From Acidicapsa dinghuensis (GTDB lineage: Bacteria > Acidobacteriota > Terriglobia > Terriglobales > Acidobacteriaceae), in assembly GCF_025685685.1 (NCBI RefSeq), contig NZ_JAGSYH010000005.1:248001-312000 (forward strand): a stretch of 64,000 nucleotides of DNA, written 5' to 3'. Shown here one piece after another: positions 50,231 to 60,455 of this stretch. A model generated the notes under the pieces. That model was not told where the DNA came from. It did no database searches and worked only from the letters and a program-made list of their open reading frames with translations. Every line of letters begins with the position of its first letter. Position 1 is the stretch's first letter. A program made the translations under genes and the position numbers.

Positions 50231-52255
50231 CTACTCTGTATCCGGTCTCTGATACGGCTTCTGCAGATACAGGCGGGCCTCATTTACTGCGCCCTGCGTA
50301 TTGTCATTGGTCTGCACGGCCTGGCGGTATTCATTCACGGCACGGTCCCGCTGGCCGGTGACGTCAAAGATCTTGCCAAGCTGAATATGGCTCCAGACCT
50401 CGGTCCAACGTGGATCACCATCGCCACGCAAAGCATCGCGATAAGCATTGGCGCTGGCCTGGTAGTTTCGCTGCGCGAAGAGCACCTCACCGATGCGATA
50501 GCTGGCCAGAGAGCTTTGCGAGTTAGCCTGCAGCGCCTTCTGATACTCCTGCAGTGCGCCTGCAAGGTCACCCTGCGCCACCAGCTGTTGCCCCTTGAGA
50601 ATCTGAACACGAACTTGTAAGTCGGGCGTAGACTGCAGCACCCAATCATCCGGATCGATCTGTATATGCCGTGGACGTCCGAAGGTATCGACGACAAAAT
50701 TTGAGTCGGAACCGACAACGTCGATCCGCTTCATTTCTGTTTTGCCATCGGTCTCAACACGCAGTTCAACCGGCATGCGGAAGAGATCCAGATCCTGCTG
50801 GATCTCTCCGATGGTGCGGAATCCCTTATTGTTGCCCAGCCGGTAGACGGCGTATTTCTTCACAAACTGCGGCGCGCCGGTTCCGTCTATCCACTGCGCA
50901 AAGAACGGAGTCAAATTCTGCTGGCTCTGCGCCTCGGCCACTTTTTCAAAGTCTGCCGAACGCATGCCGCGGTCGGTGTACTGGCTAAGCGCTCCGACGA
51001 GAATCTTCTTAAACATGGCGTCGCCCACTTCCCAGCGAAGCATGTGGAAGACCATAGCGCCCTTCTCCAGCGTCATCGACTGGAACTCTGGCGAGAATGG
51101 ATTGAGCCTTCCGGCGCTTGAAAGTGGCGTCGTGTCATAAGCCAGCGCACCGGCAGAGACATCCTCAATGGCGTTCCTCATCGCAGTCTTACCGTTCTCA
51201 TCCTCCACATACATGAGCTCGGCGTAACGCGACATGCCATTGGTGATCCAGGCGTCATTCATGGTCTGTGGGCTTACCTCAGAGCCCCACCATTGATGGG
51301 CAATGGTGTTGGCAAGCAGGCGAATGCCCGATTTATCCGCAACACGCGAACCCATGATTGCAGCCACTTCAGGAGCCCACATAGCCGGGAGTGTGTCGTC
51401 CGGGATTTCGACGACGTTGAGATGAATAGACTCGGGTTCACCGAAGTTTTGCGTGAAGAACTCAAATTCGCGAGCCGCAGTCGCTGCCAGGTCGTTGCGC
51501 GAAGCCTGATGATTCACGGTGAGATAGACATGCACATTGGGCGCGCCCATTGGAGATACCGGCGCGACAAACCGCCCCGCGATAACTGTTCCGGGAAAAC
51601 CGGGCTTCTTCCAATCGAAATCGTACTCATCCCCTGGTTTGCCATTGGAGAGCGTCACCGATTTCGACTGCCCCATCTTGCCGCTGGCGATCACCTGCAT
51701 GCCCTGCGGAACCTTGATGTGCATCTCAGCGGTGAACCGGTCGATCTGATAGCCGGTCGTGGGAAACCATCGCCCGGGATATAACAGGTAGGTGATCGGC
51801 TCCTGAATAGCGGCCAGCTTCAGTCCCTCAACCGGTCCATCCTCATTGCCGGTGATCGTGCCTTCGTAAGAAAAAGTCCAGTGCACAGGCTGCTTGTCGA
51901 CAAACGGAGTTGCGGGCGTAATGCGAATGCTGCCATCCGCGGTGCGGTCACCGGTCAGGACTTTACCCGTGTCATCCGTGACCTTGGTCAGCTTCAGCGC
52001 CGGGTGAAAGCCAAACGTGACCTCATCGGCTGAGGCAGGCGCAGTAAAGGTAACGACCGCGGTCGCCGTAATGTGGTGAGCAGTCGTGTCCAGTTCGGCG
52101 TCAATTACGTAGCCGGTGATAACGAGGCGATTGGCCGTACGCGAAAACTGAGCAGCGGCCGGCAACGTAAAAATCAGAGTTCCGAGAACCAATGAAAGCG
52201 TGCTGAACTGAAAAAAACGACTGCACCGAATGGAAAACTTGCTGTGCCTGCTCAT
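50231..52255 (-). CDS. M1 aminopeptidase-like protein with TPR tail, catalytic residues lost
   Basis: The 674-residue protein has a signal peptide (residues 1-36, ending LPAAAQ), an M1-peptidase-like beta domain to about 240, a thermolysin-like helical domain and TPR repeats from about 555 to 665 (QGDLAGALQEYQKALQANSQ, then QRNYQASANAYRDAL). The zinc motif HExxH-x18-E reads N-T-I-A-His320 with Asn339 at the third-ligand position, and the exopeptidase GAMEN motif is replaced by MWAPEV. It is therefore predicted to lack peptidase activity and to act by binding. The ATG at 52255 precedes the signal peptide; the frame is open to 52486 and would overlap lpxB. Downstream of lpxB on the same strand. 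Confidence 0.88.
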   Translation of the reverse strand: MSRHSKFSIRCSRFFQFSTLSLVLGTLIFTLPAAAQFSRTANRLVITGYVIDAELDTTAHHITATAVVTFTAPASADEVTFGFHPALKLTKVTDDTGKVLTGDRTADGSIRITPATPFVDKQPVHWTFSYEGTITGNEDGPVEGLKLAAIQEPITYLLYPGRWFPTTGYQIDRFTAEMHIKVPQGMQVIASGKMGQSKSVTLSNGKPGDEYDFDWKKPGFPGTVIAGRFVAPVSPMGAPNVHVYLTVNHQASRNDLAATAAREFEFFTQNFGEPESIHLNVVEIPDDTLPAMWAPEVAAIMGSRVADKSGIRLLANTIAHQWWGSEVSPQTMNDAWITNGMSRYAELMYVEDENGKTAMRNAIEDVSAGALAYDTTPLSSAGRLNPFSPEFQSMTLEKGAMVFHMLRWEVGDAMFKKILVGALSQYTDRGMRSADFEKVAEAQSQQNLTPFFAQWIDGTGAPQFVKKYAVYRLGNNKGFRTIGEIQQDLDLFRMPVELRVETDGKTEMKRIDVVGSDSNFVVDTFGRPRHIQIDPDDWVLQSTPDLQVRVQILKGQQLVAQGDLAGALQEYQKALQANSQSSLASYRIGEVLFAQRNYQASANAYRDALRGDGDPRWTEVWSHIQLGKIFDVTGQRDRAVNEYRQAVQTNDNTQGAVNEARLYLQKPYQRPDTE

Positions 52256-52397
52256 CTCTGCCGCTGTCCTGTCCGGCCTGTTTGCCGAGGCCCGGAAACC
52301 TGAAAACGTTCCTTCGACTTCTTCTGACATTCGCCAGTAAACCGTACCGGCTCGAAAGATATGCCAACGATCCATGCCATAACCGATAAAAACCAGC

Positions 52398-53615
52398 TTA
52401 AACCTGCGCCATCCCCGGTTTCCCGTTCTGCAGCATAGCCAGTACTTCCCCGGCCACTGTTCCAATGGCTGTCTCTTCCGCTGCACGCCCGCTGCGAAGC
52501 TTGCGACCTACCTCGGCTAAACCTGCAACCATCTTTGAACGCGCGGGGCCGTCAGCCAGGAGCGGCTCTAATGCTTGGACGACAGCAGGCGGGTGAAAGT
52601 CATCCTGAATCAGCTCGGGAACGAGACGCTGGTCTGCAACCAGATTGACCATGGCAACATGGGGAACGGTTACTACCCTCTTAGCGATGGCGTAGGTGAG
52701 CGGCGAAACCCGGTAAACCACCACAAAGGGATTCCCGATCAGGGCTGCTTCCACCGTCGCTGTGCCGCTGGCGACAATCGAGGCGCGGCAACGGAAGAGC
52801 GTCGCACGAGCATCGTCTACAAATTTTAGGGGCAACTTTCCTAAAGCCTGTGCCTCTGCTTCAGCCATGGCGAGTGCCTCCTGGCGCTGCATAGCCGTCA
52901 GCGTAGGTGCAAGCGGAAGCACAAACTGCAAGCCATGGTTATTTTTGAGCAGCAAGCGCGCTGAGGCGAGCATTCCCGGCAAATTGAGCCGGATTTCCTT
53001 AATCCGGCTGCCGGGCAACAGCCCGATCCAGGTACGTTCCGGGTCGAGACCGTTCGCTTTTGCAAATTCCTCCGTGGTGATCGCCGGAAGTGGCAGGTCG
53101 GCCAGCGGATGGCCGACGTAGCGCGCATCCACGCTGCGCTCGCGGTAAAACGGCTCTTCAAACGGGAAAATCACCAGCATCCGGTCTACAAACCGCTGCA
53201 CTTTGCGAATTCGGCCTTTTTTCCAAGCCCAGAGCTGCGGACTGACGAAAAAGATCACCGGAATGCCTAGACGCTGAAATTCAGAAGCCAGCTTCAGGTG
53301 GATGTCGGGAAAATCGATCAGGACAGCGATATCAGGCCGCAGTGTCTGAATCGCCGATTTGAGCTTCCGGTATTCGCGGTAAATCTGTGGCAAATGCCGG
53401 ACAATTTCGGTTATCCCCATCACGGCCACGTCTTCACTGCGAACGATGCACTGCAGCCCCAGCGCTTCCATTCGGTTGCCACCCATCCCGATGAAGCGCG
53501 GCTCTATTCCACTAGAGCCAAATCGGGAAATAAGTTCCTCCATCAGCAAGGCACCGTAGTGTTCACCGCTGGCTTCTCCTGCCGAGAGGAAGATTGTGGG
53601 GCTCTGATCGGGCAT
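52398..53615 (-). CDS. lpxB: Lipid-A-disaccharide synthase
   Basis: The 405-residue GT19 glycosyltransferase joins UDP-diacylglucosamine and lipid X to form the lipid A disaccharide at the inner-membrane face. Features are IFLSAGEASGEHYGALL at the start, GIEPRFIGMGGNRMEALG, IDFPDIHLKLA, FFVSPQLWAWKKGRIRKV, and YVGHPLAD, then SGTATVEAALIGNPFVVVYR in the C-terminal half. All are diagnostic for LpxB. Its presence shows the organism makes lipid A. It stands alone with respect to lpxA, lpxD and fabZ in this window, and its 3' end faces the M1-like protein start 142 bases on. Confidence 0.95.
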   Translation of the reverse strand: MPDQSPTIFLSAGEASGEHYGALLMEELISRFGSSGIEPRFIGMGGNRMEALGLQCIVRSEDVAVMGITEIVRHLPQIYREYRKLKSAIQTLRPDIAVLIDFPDIHLKLASEFQRLGIPVIFFVSPQLWAWKKGRIRKVQRFVDRMLVIFPFEEPFYRERSVDARYVGHPLADLPLPAITTEEFAKANGLDPERTWIGLLPGSRIKEIRLNLPGMLASARLLLKNNHGLQFVLPLAPTLTAMQRQEALAMAEAEAQALGKLPLKFVDDARATLFRCRASIVASGTATVEAALIGNPFVVVYRVSPLTYAIAKRVVTVPHVAMVNLVADQRLVPELIQDDFHPPAVVQALEPLLADGPARSKMVAGLAEVGRKLRSGRAAEETAIGTVAGEVLAMLQNGKPGMAQV

Positions 53616-53776
53616 CGGTCCTCTATCTACAGAGTAGAACCTGCGGAAGACACGATCGTCTCATCTCGCGCCATCCCCTCACCAACTCAAGTTTTTCTGT
53701 CTCTTTCCGATACACATGGCGTGCGCTCACTGTCTCAAACCGAGGCACGCGCTGACTCCTCTCACAGGCGAGCATC

Positions 53777-56700
53777 TTGACCCGCATATCTTCCATTCAT
53801 CCCCCTCAGCCACGCCACGAGTCACGAGGTCGCGACTACTCCATCCGGTCTAAGACATCCGCAGCCGGGTTTGGCGCAGTTCTACTTATGGCACTCTACG
53901 TTTTGACCCCACCAGCGCGCGCGATGCAGACGCGCGATCTAATCCCGGGAGTGGCAGATGACAGCCATCTGGCACAGATTGGAGGGCGTGTCTCACCTAT
54001 TCTGTCGAGGGCAACGGACCTGGGACCTGTTGAAGACTCCTTCACTGCAAGCCGGATGCTCTTGCTGCTAAACCGCTCTTCCGAACAGGAGCGTGCGCTG
54101 GAACAATTCATCGCCGGCTCTAACTCTCCCGGCAATCCTCATTACCACGCATGGCTAACGCCGCAGGAATTTGGCGAGAAGTTTGGGCCCTCGGATGCGG
54201 ACATCGCAACCATTACAGCGTGGCTTCAATCTCAGGGATTCATAGTGGATCGCGTCCACCCTGGCAAAATGTTCCTCGAGTTTTCCGGCACTGCTGGGCA
54301 GGTTCGAGAGGCTTTTCATACCACGCTGCATCGGTACCGCCTTGGCACCGGGCAGATGGTGATTGCGAATGCCTCAGCTCCTGAGGTTCCATCCTCGCTG
54401 ACAAACGCAATCCACGGCATTTCGATTGCGCCCACCGTTCATCTCCGACCTCTGGCCCATGTAGCAAGTCAGGCACCAAGCCAGGTGTCCTACGATCTGC
54501 AAACGCATATTGCTCAGCCTGAATGGACCTATCCGATGGCCGGTGGAGGCAACACTTACGAGTTAGCGCCCGCTGACTTCGCGGTTCAGTATGACGTTGC
54601 TTCAGTCTACAAATCTGGCGTCAACGGCGCCGGCCAGAGCATCGGCATTCTTAGCGACTCCAACATCGACTTGAGCCTTGTGGCTGCTTATCAATCGCTC
54701 TTTGGACTTATACCTAACCTGCCTTCCGTTATGATCGATGGCAATGATCCAGGGCAGACCACCGACGCTCCAGAGACATATTTCGACGTAGAAGAAGCCT
54801 CCGCAGTGGCTCCCGGAGCACAGGTGATCCTGTATACCTCGGCTGGCTCTGTCCTTACCGATCCTCTGATGGATGCGGCCCTGCGCGCTCTTGAAGACAA
54901 CCAGGTCAGCGTACTCAGCGTCAGTTACGGAGCCTGCGAATCTGAGCTTGGCGCATCAGGCAATGCCATGTGGAGCGCTCTCTGGCAACAGGCTGCCGCG
55001 CAGGGCATCACTGTCTTTGCTGCTACGGGAGACAGCGGATCGGCTGCCTGCGACAACCCAGCTACGCAGGACCTCGCCTATAGCGGATTGGCCGTCAACG
55101 GAGTGGCATCCACACTGTACGATGTTGCGGTCGGTGGCACAGACTTCTACTACAGCAGCTATGCGTCGCCGCCCAGCACTCTGCAAGCGCAGATCGGCTC
55201 GTACTGGGGTATGGCATCGGCAACTGCTCCCGCAGTATCGCTGTTGCAGACTGCGCCCGAGCAGGCATGGAACGACGCCTTCGGATTGAATGCTAGCGAT
55301 GGCGGCGTTTATTCCTCAGCGCGATCAAGCATTCTTGCTGGTGGAGGAGGCAGCAGCAGTGCTGCGATCTATCCCACATCGGGTTCTGTCACTGGATATC
55401 CCAAGCCCGTCTGGCAGACCGGAAGCGGTGTTCCCGCCGATAGCCGGCGCGATGTGCCTGATCTTTCTCTCTTTTCTGGAGATGGAGCGAATCTCGTCAA
55501 GTATCCCTTTTGCGCCAATCCAGGCGACTGCACGAACACGACAAGCACTGGAGCAGTTGTGCTCACCAGCGCAGGCGGGACCTCCGTCGCCGCGTCCGCG
55601 ATGGCTGGGATTCAGGCTCTGGTGAATCAAGCCACCAACAGCAGGCAAGGGCTCGCCAACGTGACTTACTACGCACTCGCAAATCAGAGTGCGACAGCGA
55701 ATACGTTTCGAGACATTGCAACCGGTGGCAACGCTGTTCCTTGCCTGCAAGGTTCCGCGAACTGCGTGCTGGCGACTTCAGGGCCGGCCAAGAGCAACTA
55801 TGCCGAGAGCGGATATGTCGCCGGAACAGGTTACGATCTTGCGACAGGCCTCGGATCTGTCGATGTGGCCCGGCTGATCGCCAATTGGGCGCGTGTGACC
55901 TTGAAGCCGACGACTACGGCGCTAACACTCTCTTCACTCAGCTTTGCGCACGGCATCCCAGTCACCGTAAATGCAGTGGTTTCGCCCTCATCGGGCAGTG
56001 GCGCTCCAACAGGGAGTGTTGCGATCAATAGTACTGACGCGACCGCCTATTCCAATGGTCTTGCACTGCTCACGCTGACTGCAGCACAGGCCAGCGCATC
56101 GTTGTCTGACCTGCCTGGTGGCACCTATCAGGTGTTTGGTCAATACTCGGGTGATAGCACATGGGCACCAAACACATCTGAGCCAGTCAACATCACGGTC
56201 ACGCCAGAGCGCGCCACGCTCATCACAACCGGATGGGTGCTTAACCCCGCAGATGGCAACATCTATCCACTGACACAAGGAATGTCGATTCCCTACGGTT
56301 CGCAGGTGTATCTGGATGCCCAGCCAGCAGGTGTCAATGAGGCCAATTCCGGAGCACGTGCAACGTCTGCGACTGGCTCGATTCTCTTCTCCGATGTAAA
56401 CGGAGCAACCACGCAGTCCTTCATTGTCCCACTGAATGGAGAAGGTTCTGCTGAGTGGATTCCCGCTGTGCTGCCCGTCGGAGCGCACTCCATCTCCGCC
56501 TCGTACTCAGGAGACGCCAGTTACAACGCAATTGCTGCCACGCAGACCGCAGCGTTCACCGTGTTTCCCGGCACCACTACGCTTGCTATAAAGCCAATGG
56601 AAACCACCATCCCTGCTGGAAGCAGCGTCGTTGTCGAGATTCTACTAAAGAATGGTGATCTTGGACTCGACGGAGCACTGCCGACCGGAACCATCACCGT

Positions 56701-59125
56701 CAAACTCGGCAACCAGTCTCTCTCGATCAAGTCTCCTTTCAACGCCTCTGGAGCGGCGAACTCCGCGACGCAAGGAGCTTCTGTAACATTCACCAATGTC
56801 CCTGCAGGCATCTTGCCTTTGAGCGCTAGTTATTCGGGCGATACGAATTGGAACGCAAGCGCCGGATTCTACGGATCGGTTCAGTCGCTTTCTTCCAAAA
56901 CTGCGCCTGCAGTCACCCTCACAGCCAATGCCTCCAGCTATTTGTCAAGTCAGACTGTATCGATGACCGCGGTCGTTATGGGAACTGCGGCATTCGGCGC
57001 GCCGCAAGGATCCGTTACATTCACCGAAGCGGGTGGCACTGTTTCCTACACGGGGGCCTTGCAGCAAAAAACGACAACCGCTGCCACATGGGAGTTGTCT
57101 CTACCCGCATGGAAACTGATGAATGGCAGCAACACCTTCCTGGCGAATTTCGCAGGCGACAGCAACTATTCCCCTCAATCCTCTGGCCCTCTCGTCGTAA
57201 TACTGAATGCAGGGGATTTTTCTCTCACCTCCTCACAGCAGGAAGTCACAATCTCCCAAGCTTATACGGGAACCGTCCCACTCCTGATTTCCCCGGAAGA
57301 TGGCTTCAGTGGCACCGTTACGTTAACGTGTTCCGCATCATCCAGCATTACCTGTTCCGCAGCCAACAAGATAATTTCACTATCAACATCCACGACCGAC
57401 GTCATTTCGTATTCCATCCCTGCTGGCCTCACGTCTGGCACATATTCCACCTTCATTACGGCTTCCGGAGGCGAGAGGACGCACACCCTCGAAGTTCTTC
57501 TGTCCTACGCGCCTTCGACAGCAACGCCGACCTTCTTTCCGCCAGCCGGCACTTACGTGACGGCGCAGGCAGTCACCCTCAGCGATGCGACAACGGGAGC
57601 CACGATGTATTACACCACTGATGGCTCAACACCTACGGTTTCTTCGAAGCCATACGCCGAACCGATCACCGTAACCTCCAGCGAGACGTTGAATGCAGTC
57701 GCAATCGCCAATGGCTATTCATTCAGCCCAGCCGGATCGGCAACCTATGTCATCTCCTCCGCAACTGCACAGCCAGTCATTTCTCTCCCCGGCGGCACCT
57801 ATAGCCCCTCGCAGACCGTCACCATCACGGACGCTACACCCGGTGCAAGTATTTACTACACCACGAATGGCAGCACCCCTACTGCGTCTTCGACTCCGTA
57901 TACCAGTCCACTGACTGTCGGCCGCAACACGATTTTGCAGGCGGTTGCAATTGCGCCGGGTTACTCCATCAGTGGAGTAACCGTAGCAAGTTACACCATG
58001 ACTAATGGAAGCACTCCGCTCCAGTTCATACCTATCACCCCATGCCGCATTGCGGACACACGCAATCCCGCTGGCTCCTTCGGAGGACCTGAACTGGCAG
58101 GCCGCAGCACACGCGAATTCGATATTCCACAAAGCAGTTGCAATATCCCCAGGACCGCCATCGGATATGCACTCAATGTTACGGTCGCACCCGATGGGCC
58201 GATAGGATATCTGGCCATCTGGCCGAGCGGGCAGCCGCAACCGTTCGTCTCTTTGCTCAATTCCGATGGCCGCGTAAAGGCGAATGCGGCCATTACGCTC
58301 GCGGGCAATAGCGGAGGAGTCAGCATCTACACCAGCGATCCGACAAACGTAATCCTCGACATCAATGGCTATTTCGTCCCCGCTGGAACCACGTCTGCGC
58401 TACAGTTTTATCCGCTCACACCGTGCCGCATTGCGGACACTCGCATCGGCTTAGGTCCATTCGGCGGCCCTTACCTTGCGGGCGATAGCAGCCGGGCATT
58501 CCCCATCCTTTCCAGCACATGCAACGTCCCTGCAAATGCTCAGGCTTATTCGTTGAATATCACCGCGGTTCCACACATAACCCTCGGCTATCTTTCCACA
58601 TGGCCTACAGGATCGCCGCAACCCTACGTTTCCACCCTCAATTCATCCTCCGGTGAGGTAGAAGCAAATGCGGCTATCGTTCCTGCCGGCAGCAATGGCG
58701 AAATATCCATTTATACCTCGGATGACACAGATGTTGTGCTCGATATCAACGGCTATTTCGCGCCTCCTTCGAGCAACGGTTTATCTCTTTATTCCGTCAC
58801 TCCATGCCGGATCATCGACACGAGAGCTGACGCACAACCATTCCCTGGGACACTGCTTGTTCCGGTTGCCACTAGTCCTTGCGCATTGCCGACGACTGCC
58901 GCAGCGTATGTGCTCAATGCGACAGTAGTGCCATCAGGCTCTTTCGGTTATCTTTCCCTGTGGGCAGGTGGGCAGCCGCAGCCATATGTCTCTACGTTGA
59001 ACGCCACAGATAGCGCCATCACCTCCAACATGGCCATCGTTCCCACGGTCAACGGAACAGTCAATGCTTACTCTCCGAGCCCAGGCAATCTGATTCTCGA
59101 CGTCAGCGGCTATTTCGCCCATTGA
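53777..59125 (+). CDS. Giant secreted S53 (sedolisin/kumamolisin-like) serine-carboxyl peptidase with Ig-like, chitobiase-like and PCRIADTR repeats
   Basis: The 1782-residue protein (TTG start at 53777) has a signal segment at about residues 31-49, a pro-kumamolisin domain at about 75-225, and an S53 catalytic domain at about 245-705. Catalytic residues are Glu333 and Asp337 (E-x3-D in PETYFDVEE), Asp419 in ATGDSGS (oxyanion) and Ser603 in GGTSVAAS. A calcium site is likely near FRDIATGG and YDLATGLGSVDV. Ig-like repeats (about 710-1250), two chitobiase-like domains (about 1250-1405) and three PCRIADTR-type C-terminal repeats complete it. Substrate-binding and surface-attachment roles for the tail are inferred. 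Usual S53 peptidases are 500-700 residues. Confidence 0.9.
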   Translation: MTRISSIHPPQPRHESRGRDYSIRSKTSAAGFGAVLLMALYVLTPPARAMQTRDLIPGVADDSHLAQIGGRVSPILSRATDLGPVEDSFTASRMLLLLNRSSEQERALEQFIAGSNSPGNPHYHAWLTPQEFGEKFGPSDADIATITAWLQSQGFIVDRVHPGKMFLEFSGTAGQVREAFHTTLHRYRLGTGQMVIANASAPEVPSSLTNAIHGISIAPTVHLRPLAHVASQAPSQVSYDLQTHIAQPEWTYPMAGGGNTYELAPADFAVQYDVASVYKSGVNGAGQSIGILSDSNIDLSLVAAYQSLFGLIPNLPSVMIDGNDPGQTTDAPETYFDVEEASAVAPGAQVILYTSAGSVLTDPLMDAALRALEDNQVSVLSVSYGACESELGASGNAMWSALWQQAAAQGITVFAATGDSGSAACDNPATQDLAYSGLAVNGVASTLYDVAVGGTDFYYSSYASPPSTLQAQIGSYWGMASATAPAVSLLQTAPEQAWNDAFGLNASDGGVYSSARSSILAGGGGSSSAAIYPTSGSVTGYPKPVWQTGSGVPADSRRDVPDLSLFSGDGANLVKYPFCANPGDCTNTTSTGAVVLTSAGGTSVAASAMAGIQALVNQATNSRQGLANVTYYALANQSATANTFRDIATGGNAVPCLQGSANCVLATSGPAKSNYAESGYVAGTGYDLATGLGSVDVARLIANWARVTLKPTTTALTLSSLSFAHGIPVTVNAVVSPSSGSGAPTGSVAINSTDATAYSNGLALLTLTAAQASASLSDLPGGTYQVFGQYSGDSTWAPNTSEPVNITVTPERATLITTGWVLNPADGNIYPLTQGMSIPYGSQVYLDAQPAGVNEANSGARATSATGSILFSDVNGATTQSFIVPLNGEGSAEWIPAVLPVGAHSISASYSGDASYNAIAATQTAAFTVFPGTTTLAIKPMETTIPAGSSVVVEILLKNGDLGLDGALPTGTITVKLGNQSLSIKSPFNASGAANSATQGASVTFTNVPAGILPLSASYSGDTNWNASAGFYGSVQSLSSKTAPAVTLTANASSYLSSQTVSMTAVVMGTAAFGAPQGSVTFTEAGGTVSYTGALQQKTTTAATWELSLPAWKLMNGSNTFLANFAGDSNYSPQSSGPLVVILNAGDFSLTSSQQEVTISQAYTGTVPLLISPEDGFSGTVTLTCSASSSITCSAANKIISLSTSTTDVISYSIPAGLTSGTYSTFITASGGERTHTLEVLLSYAPSTATPTFFPPAGTYVTAQAVTLSDATTGATMYYTTDGSTPTVSSKPYAEPITVTSSETLNAVAIANGYSFSPAGSATYVISSATAQPVISLPGGTYSPSQTVTITDATPGASIYYTTNGSTPTASSTPYTSPLTVGRNTILQAVAIAPGYSISGVTVASYTMTNGSTPLQFIPITPCRIADTRNPAGSFGGPELAGRSTREFDIPQSSCNIPRTAIGYALNVTVAPDGPIGYLAIWPSGQPQPFVSLLNSDGRVKANAAITLAGNSGGVSIYTSDPTNVILDINGYFVPAGTTSALQFYPLTPCRIADTRIGLGPFGGPYLAGDSSRAFPILSSTCNVPANAQAYSLNITAVPHITLGYLSTWPTGSPQPYVSTLNSSSGEVEANAAIVPAGSNGEISIYTSDDTDVVLDINGYFAPPSSNGLSLYSVTPCRIIDTRADAQPFPGTLLVPVATSPCALPTTAAAYVLNATVVPSGSFGYLSLWAGGQPQPYVSTLNATDSAITSNMAIVPTVNGTVNAYSPSPGNLILDVSGYFAH
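58013..59122 (+). repeat. Three tandem PCRIADTR-type repeats at the end of the S53 peptidase
   Basis: Units lie at about 58013-58385, 58399-58765 and 58789-59122, each about 110-125 residues. Each starts P-x-x-P-C-R-I-x-D-T-R, has the pattern Y.LN.T..P.G..GYL..W..G.PQP, and ends with D.NGYF or D.SGYF. These occur at the ends of surface proteins in acidobacteria. The two first units are the closest to each other; the third is more diverged. Confidence 0.85.
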
Positions 59126-59219
59126 GACATATCGCCTGTGGTCACGCAACCTGCGACCGGTACACCGATACACTGGATGCTGGAGCGGGGAGGCAAGGGC
59201 TATTCAAGACAGCGAGAAC

Positions 59220-60455
59220 ATGGCTCATGGCCTGAGTGGCAGCCTTGAAGCACCCGACTGGCCGCCGCTCGAATTGGATGAAGTGCGGCAACTGCTGCGC
59301 CGCTATCCCCAAGCAGGCGAAGGGCAGCGAATTGTTTCGCGTAGCCCGCGTCCTTTTTCGTCCGCGGGCCTCGTCGAGACTTCCAGCAGAACGGTTTTTA
59401 TCAAGCGGCACTCGAGCCTCATAAGAACCTGCGAAGAACTGAACGAAGAGCATCGCTTCATCGAATTTTTGGCGGAAGCATTTGAACAAGAGGAACGGCA
59501 AAACAACTTTTCTGGTCAGCAACTTGTGCAGGCACCATTGCGAGATGTTTCTGAAGAAACATCCGTTTGTCTCGGCGAATGGACCTACGAAGTGCATCCG
59601 CGGGCGCGTGGGCTTGACGTGTATGAGCAGGTCATTTCCTGGCAGCCTTTTCTGTCGAATCATCACGCATACGCGGCAGGTGAAACGCTCGCGCGCTTGC
59701 ATCACGCGGCAAAGGGATACGCAGCTTCTGCGCGCCGCACGCAGCAACTTGTCACCAGTTTCACAATCTTCGCCGGTCCAGGTGAATCAGAGCTTTCGTC
59801 TTCACAGATTGACGCACACCGCGACCTTCCTTTCCTCCACATGCAGCACTACCTTTCATCGCGTCCTTCGTTGCGCAACTACGCGGAGGATCGCGATTGG
59901 CGACTGGATATGCAGGAACTCTTTTTGCCGTTGTACCGAGAACTCACGCCGTGGTTGCCGTATCTGGAGCCATTGTGGACGCACAATGACTTCCATGGTT
60001 CCAACATGATGTGGCGCAGCAACGAAGACGATGCAACCGTCATCAGCATCGTTGACTTCGGCTTGTCCGATCGCACGAATGCTATCCATGATCTGGCAAC
60101 AGCTATCGAGCGCAATATCATTGAATGGCTCCGCATGCAGGACACAACTGCCGATCTGGTTCACTTCGATCATTTAGCCGCACTACTCGATGGCTACGAA
60201 TCGTGCACGCCTCTCAGCTATGAGCAAGCTCGGGCATTGGCTGCCATCTTGCCACTTGTGCATTGCGAGTTTGCGCTTTCAGAGACGGACTACTTCCTCT
60301 CTGTTCTTCATTCCGAAAACAAAGCGTACCTTGCCTACGAAGGCTATTTTCTCGGCCATGCGCAATGGTTTCTCTTACCGCAAGGTCAAGTACTGCTCTC
60401 ATGGTTGCGCGAATGGGCAGAGAAACATCCGCGTGCTTCGGGAGGCGACCACTGA
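59220..60455 (+). CDS. APH/ChoK-fold phosphotransferase coupled to a PnuC-type transporter
   Basis: The 411-residue protein has an N-lobe with a basic Lys (VFIKRHSSL) and a C-lobe with the aminoglycoside phosphotransferase catalytic loop HNDFHGSNMMW (Asp257) and the metal-binding IVDFGLSDR (Asp279). Substrates of this fold include choline, homoserine, thiamine and riboflavin-type small molecules. It is not an obvious antibiotic kinase. Its stop overlaps the PnuC-type transporter start by TGATG, so it most likely phosphorylates the imported vitamin and traps it. I cannot tell which vitamin. No riboswitch is recognised ahead of it. Confidence 0.85.
   Translation: MAHGLSGSLEAPDWPPLELDEVRQLLRRYPQAGEGQRIVSRSPRPFSSAGLVETSSRTVFIKRHSSLIRTCEELNEEHRFIEFLAEAFEQEERQNNFSGQQLVQAPLRDVSEETSVCLGEWTYEVHPRARGLDVYEQVISWQPFLSNHHAYAAGETLARLHHAAKGYAASARRTQQLVTSFTIFAGPGESELSSSQIDAHRDLPFLHMQHYLSSRPSLRNYAEDRDWRLDMQELFLPLYRELTPWLPYLEPLWTHNDFHGSNMMWRSNEDDATVISIVDFGLSDRTNAIHDLATAIERNIIEWLRMQDTTADLVHFDHLAALLDGYESCTPLSYEQARALAAILPLVHCEFALSETDYFLSVLHSENKAYLAYEGYFLGHAQWFLLPQGQVLLSWLREWAEKHPRASGGDH

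Noticed and set aside
59126-59219. Possible TPP or other riboswitch before the kinase-PnuC pair
   Set aside because: I saw none of the conserved riboswitch boxes (for example CTGAGA) in the short 94-base gap.
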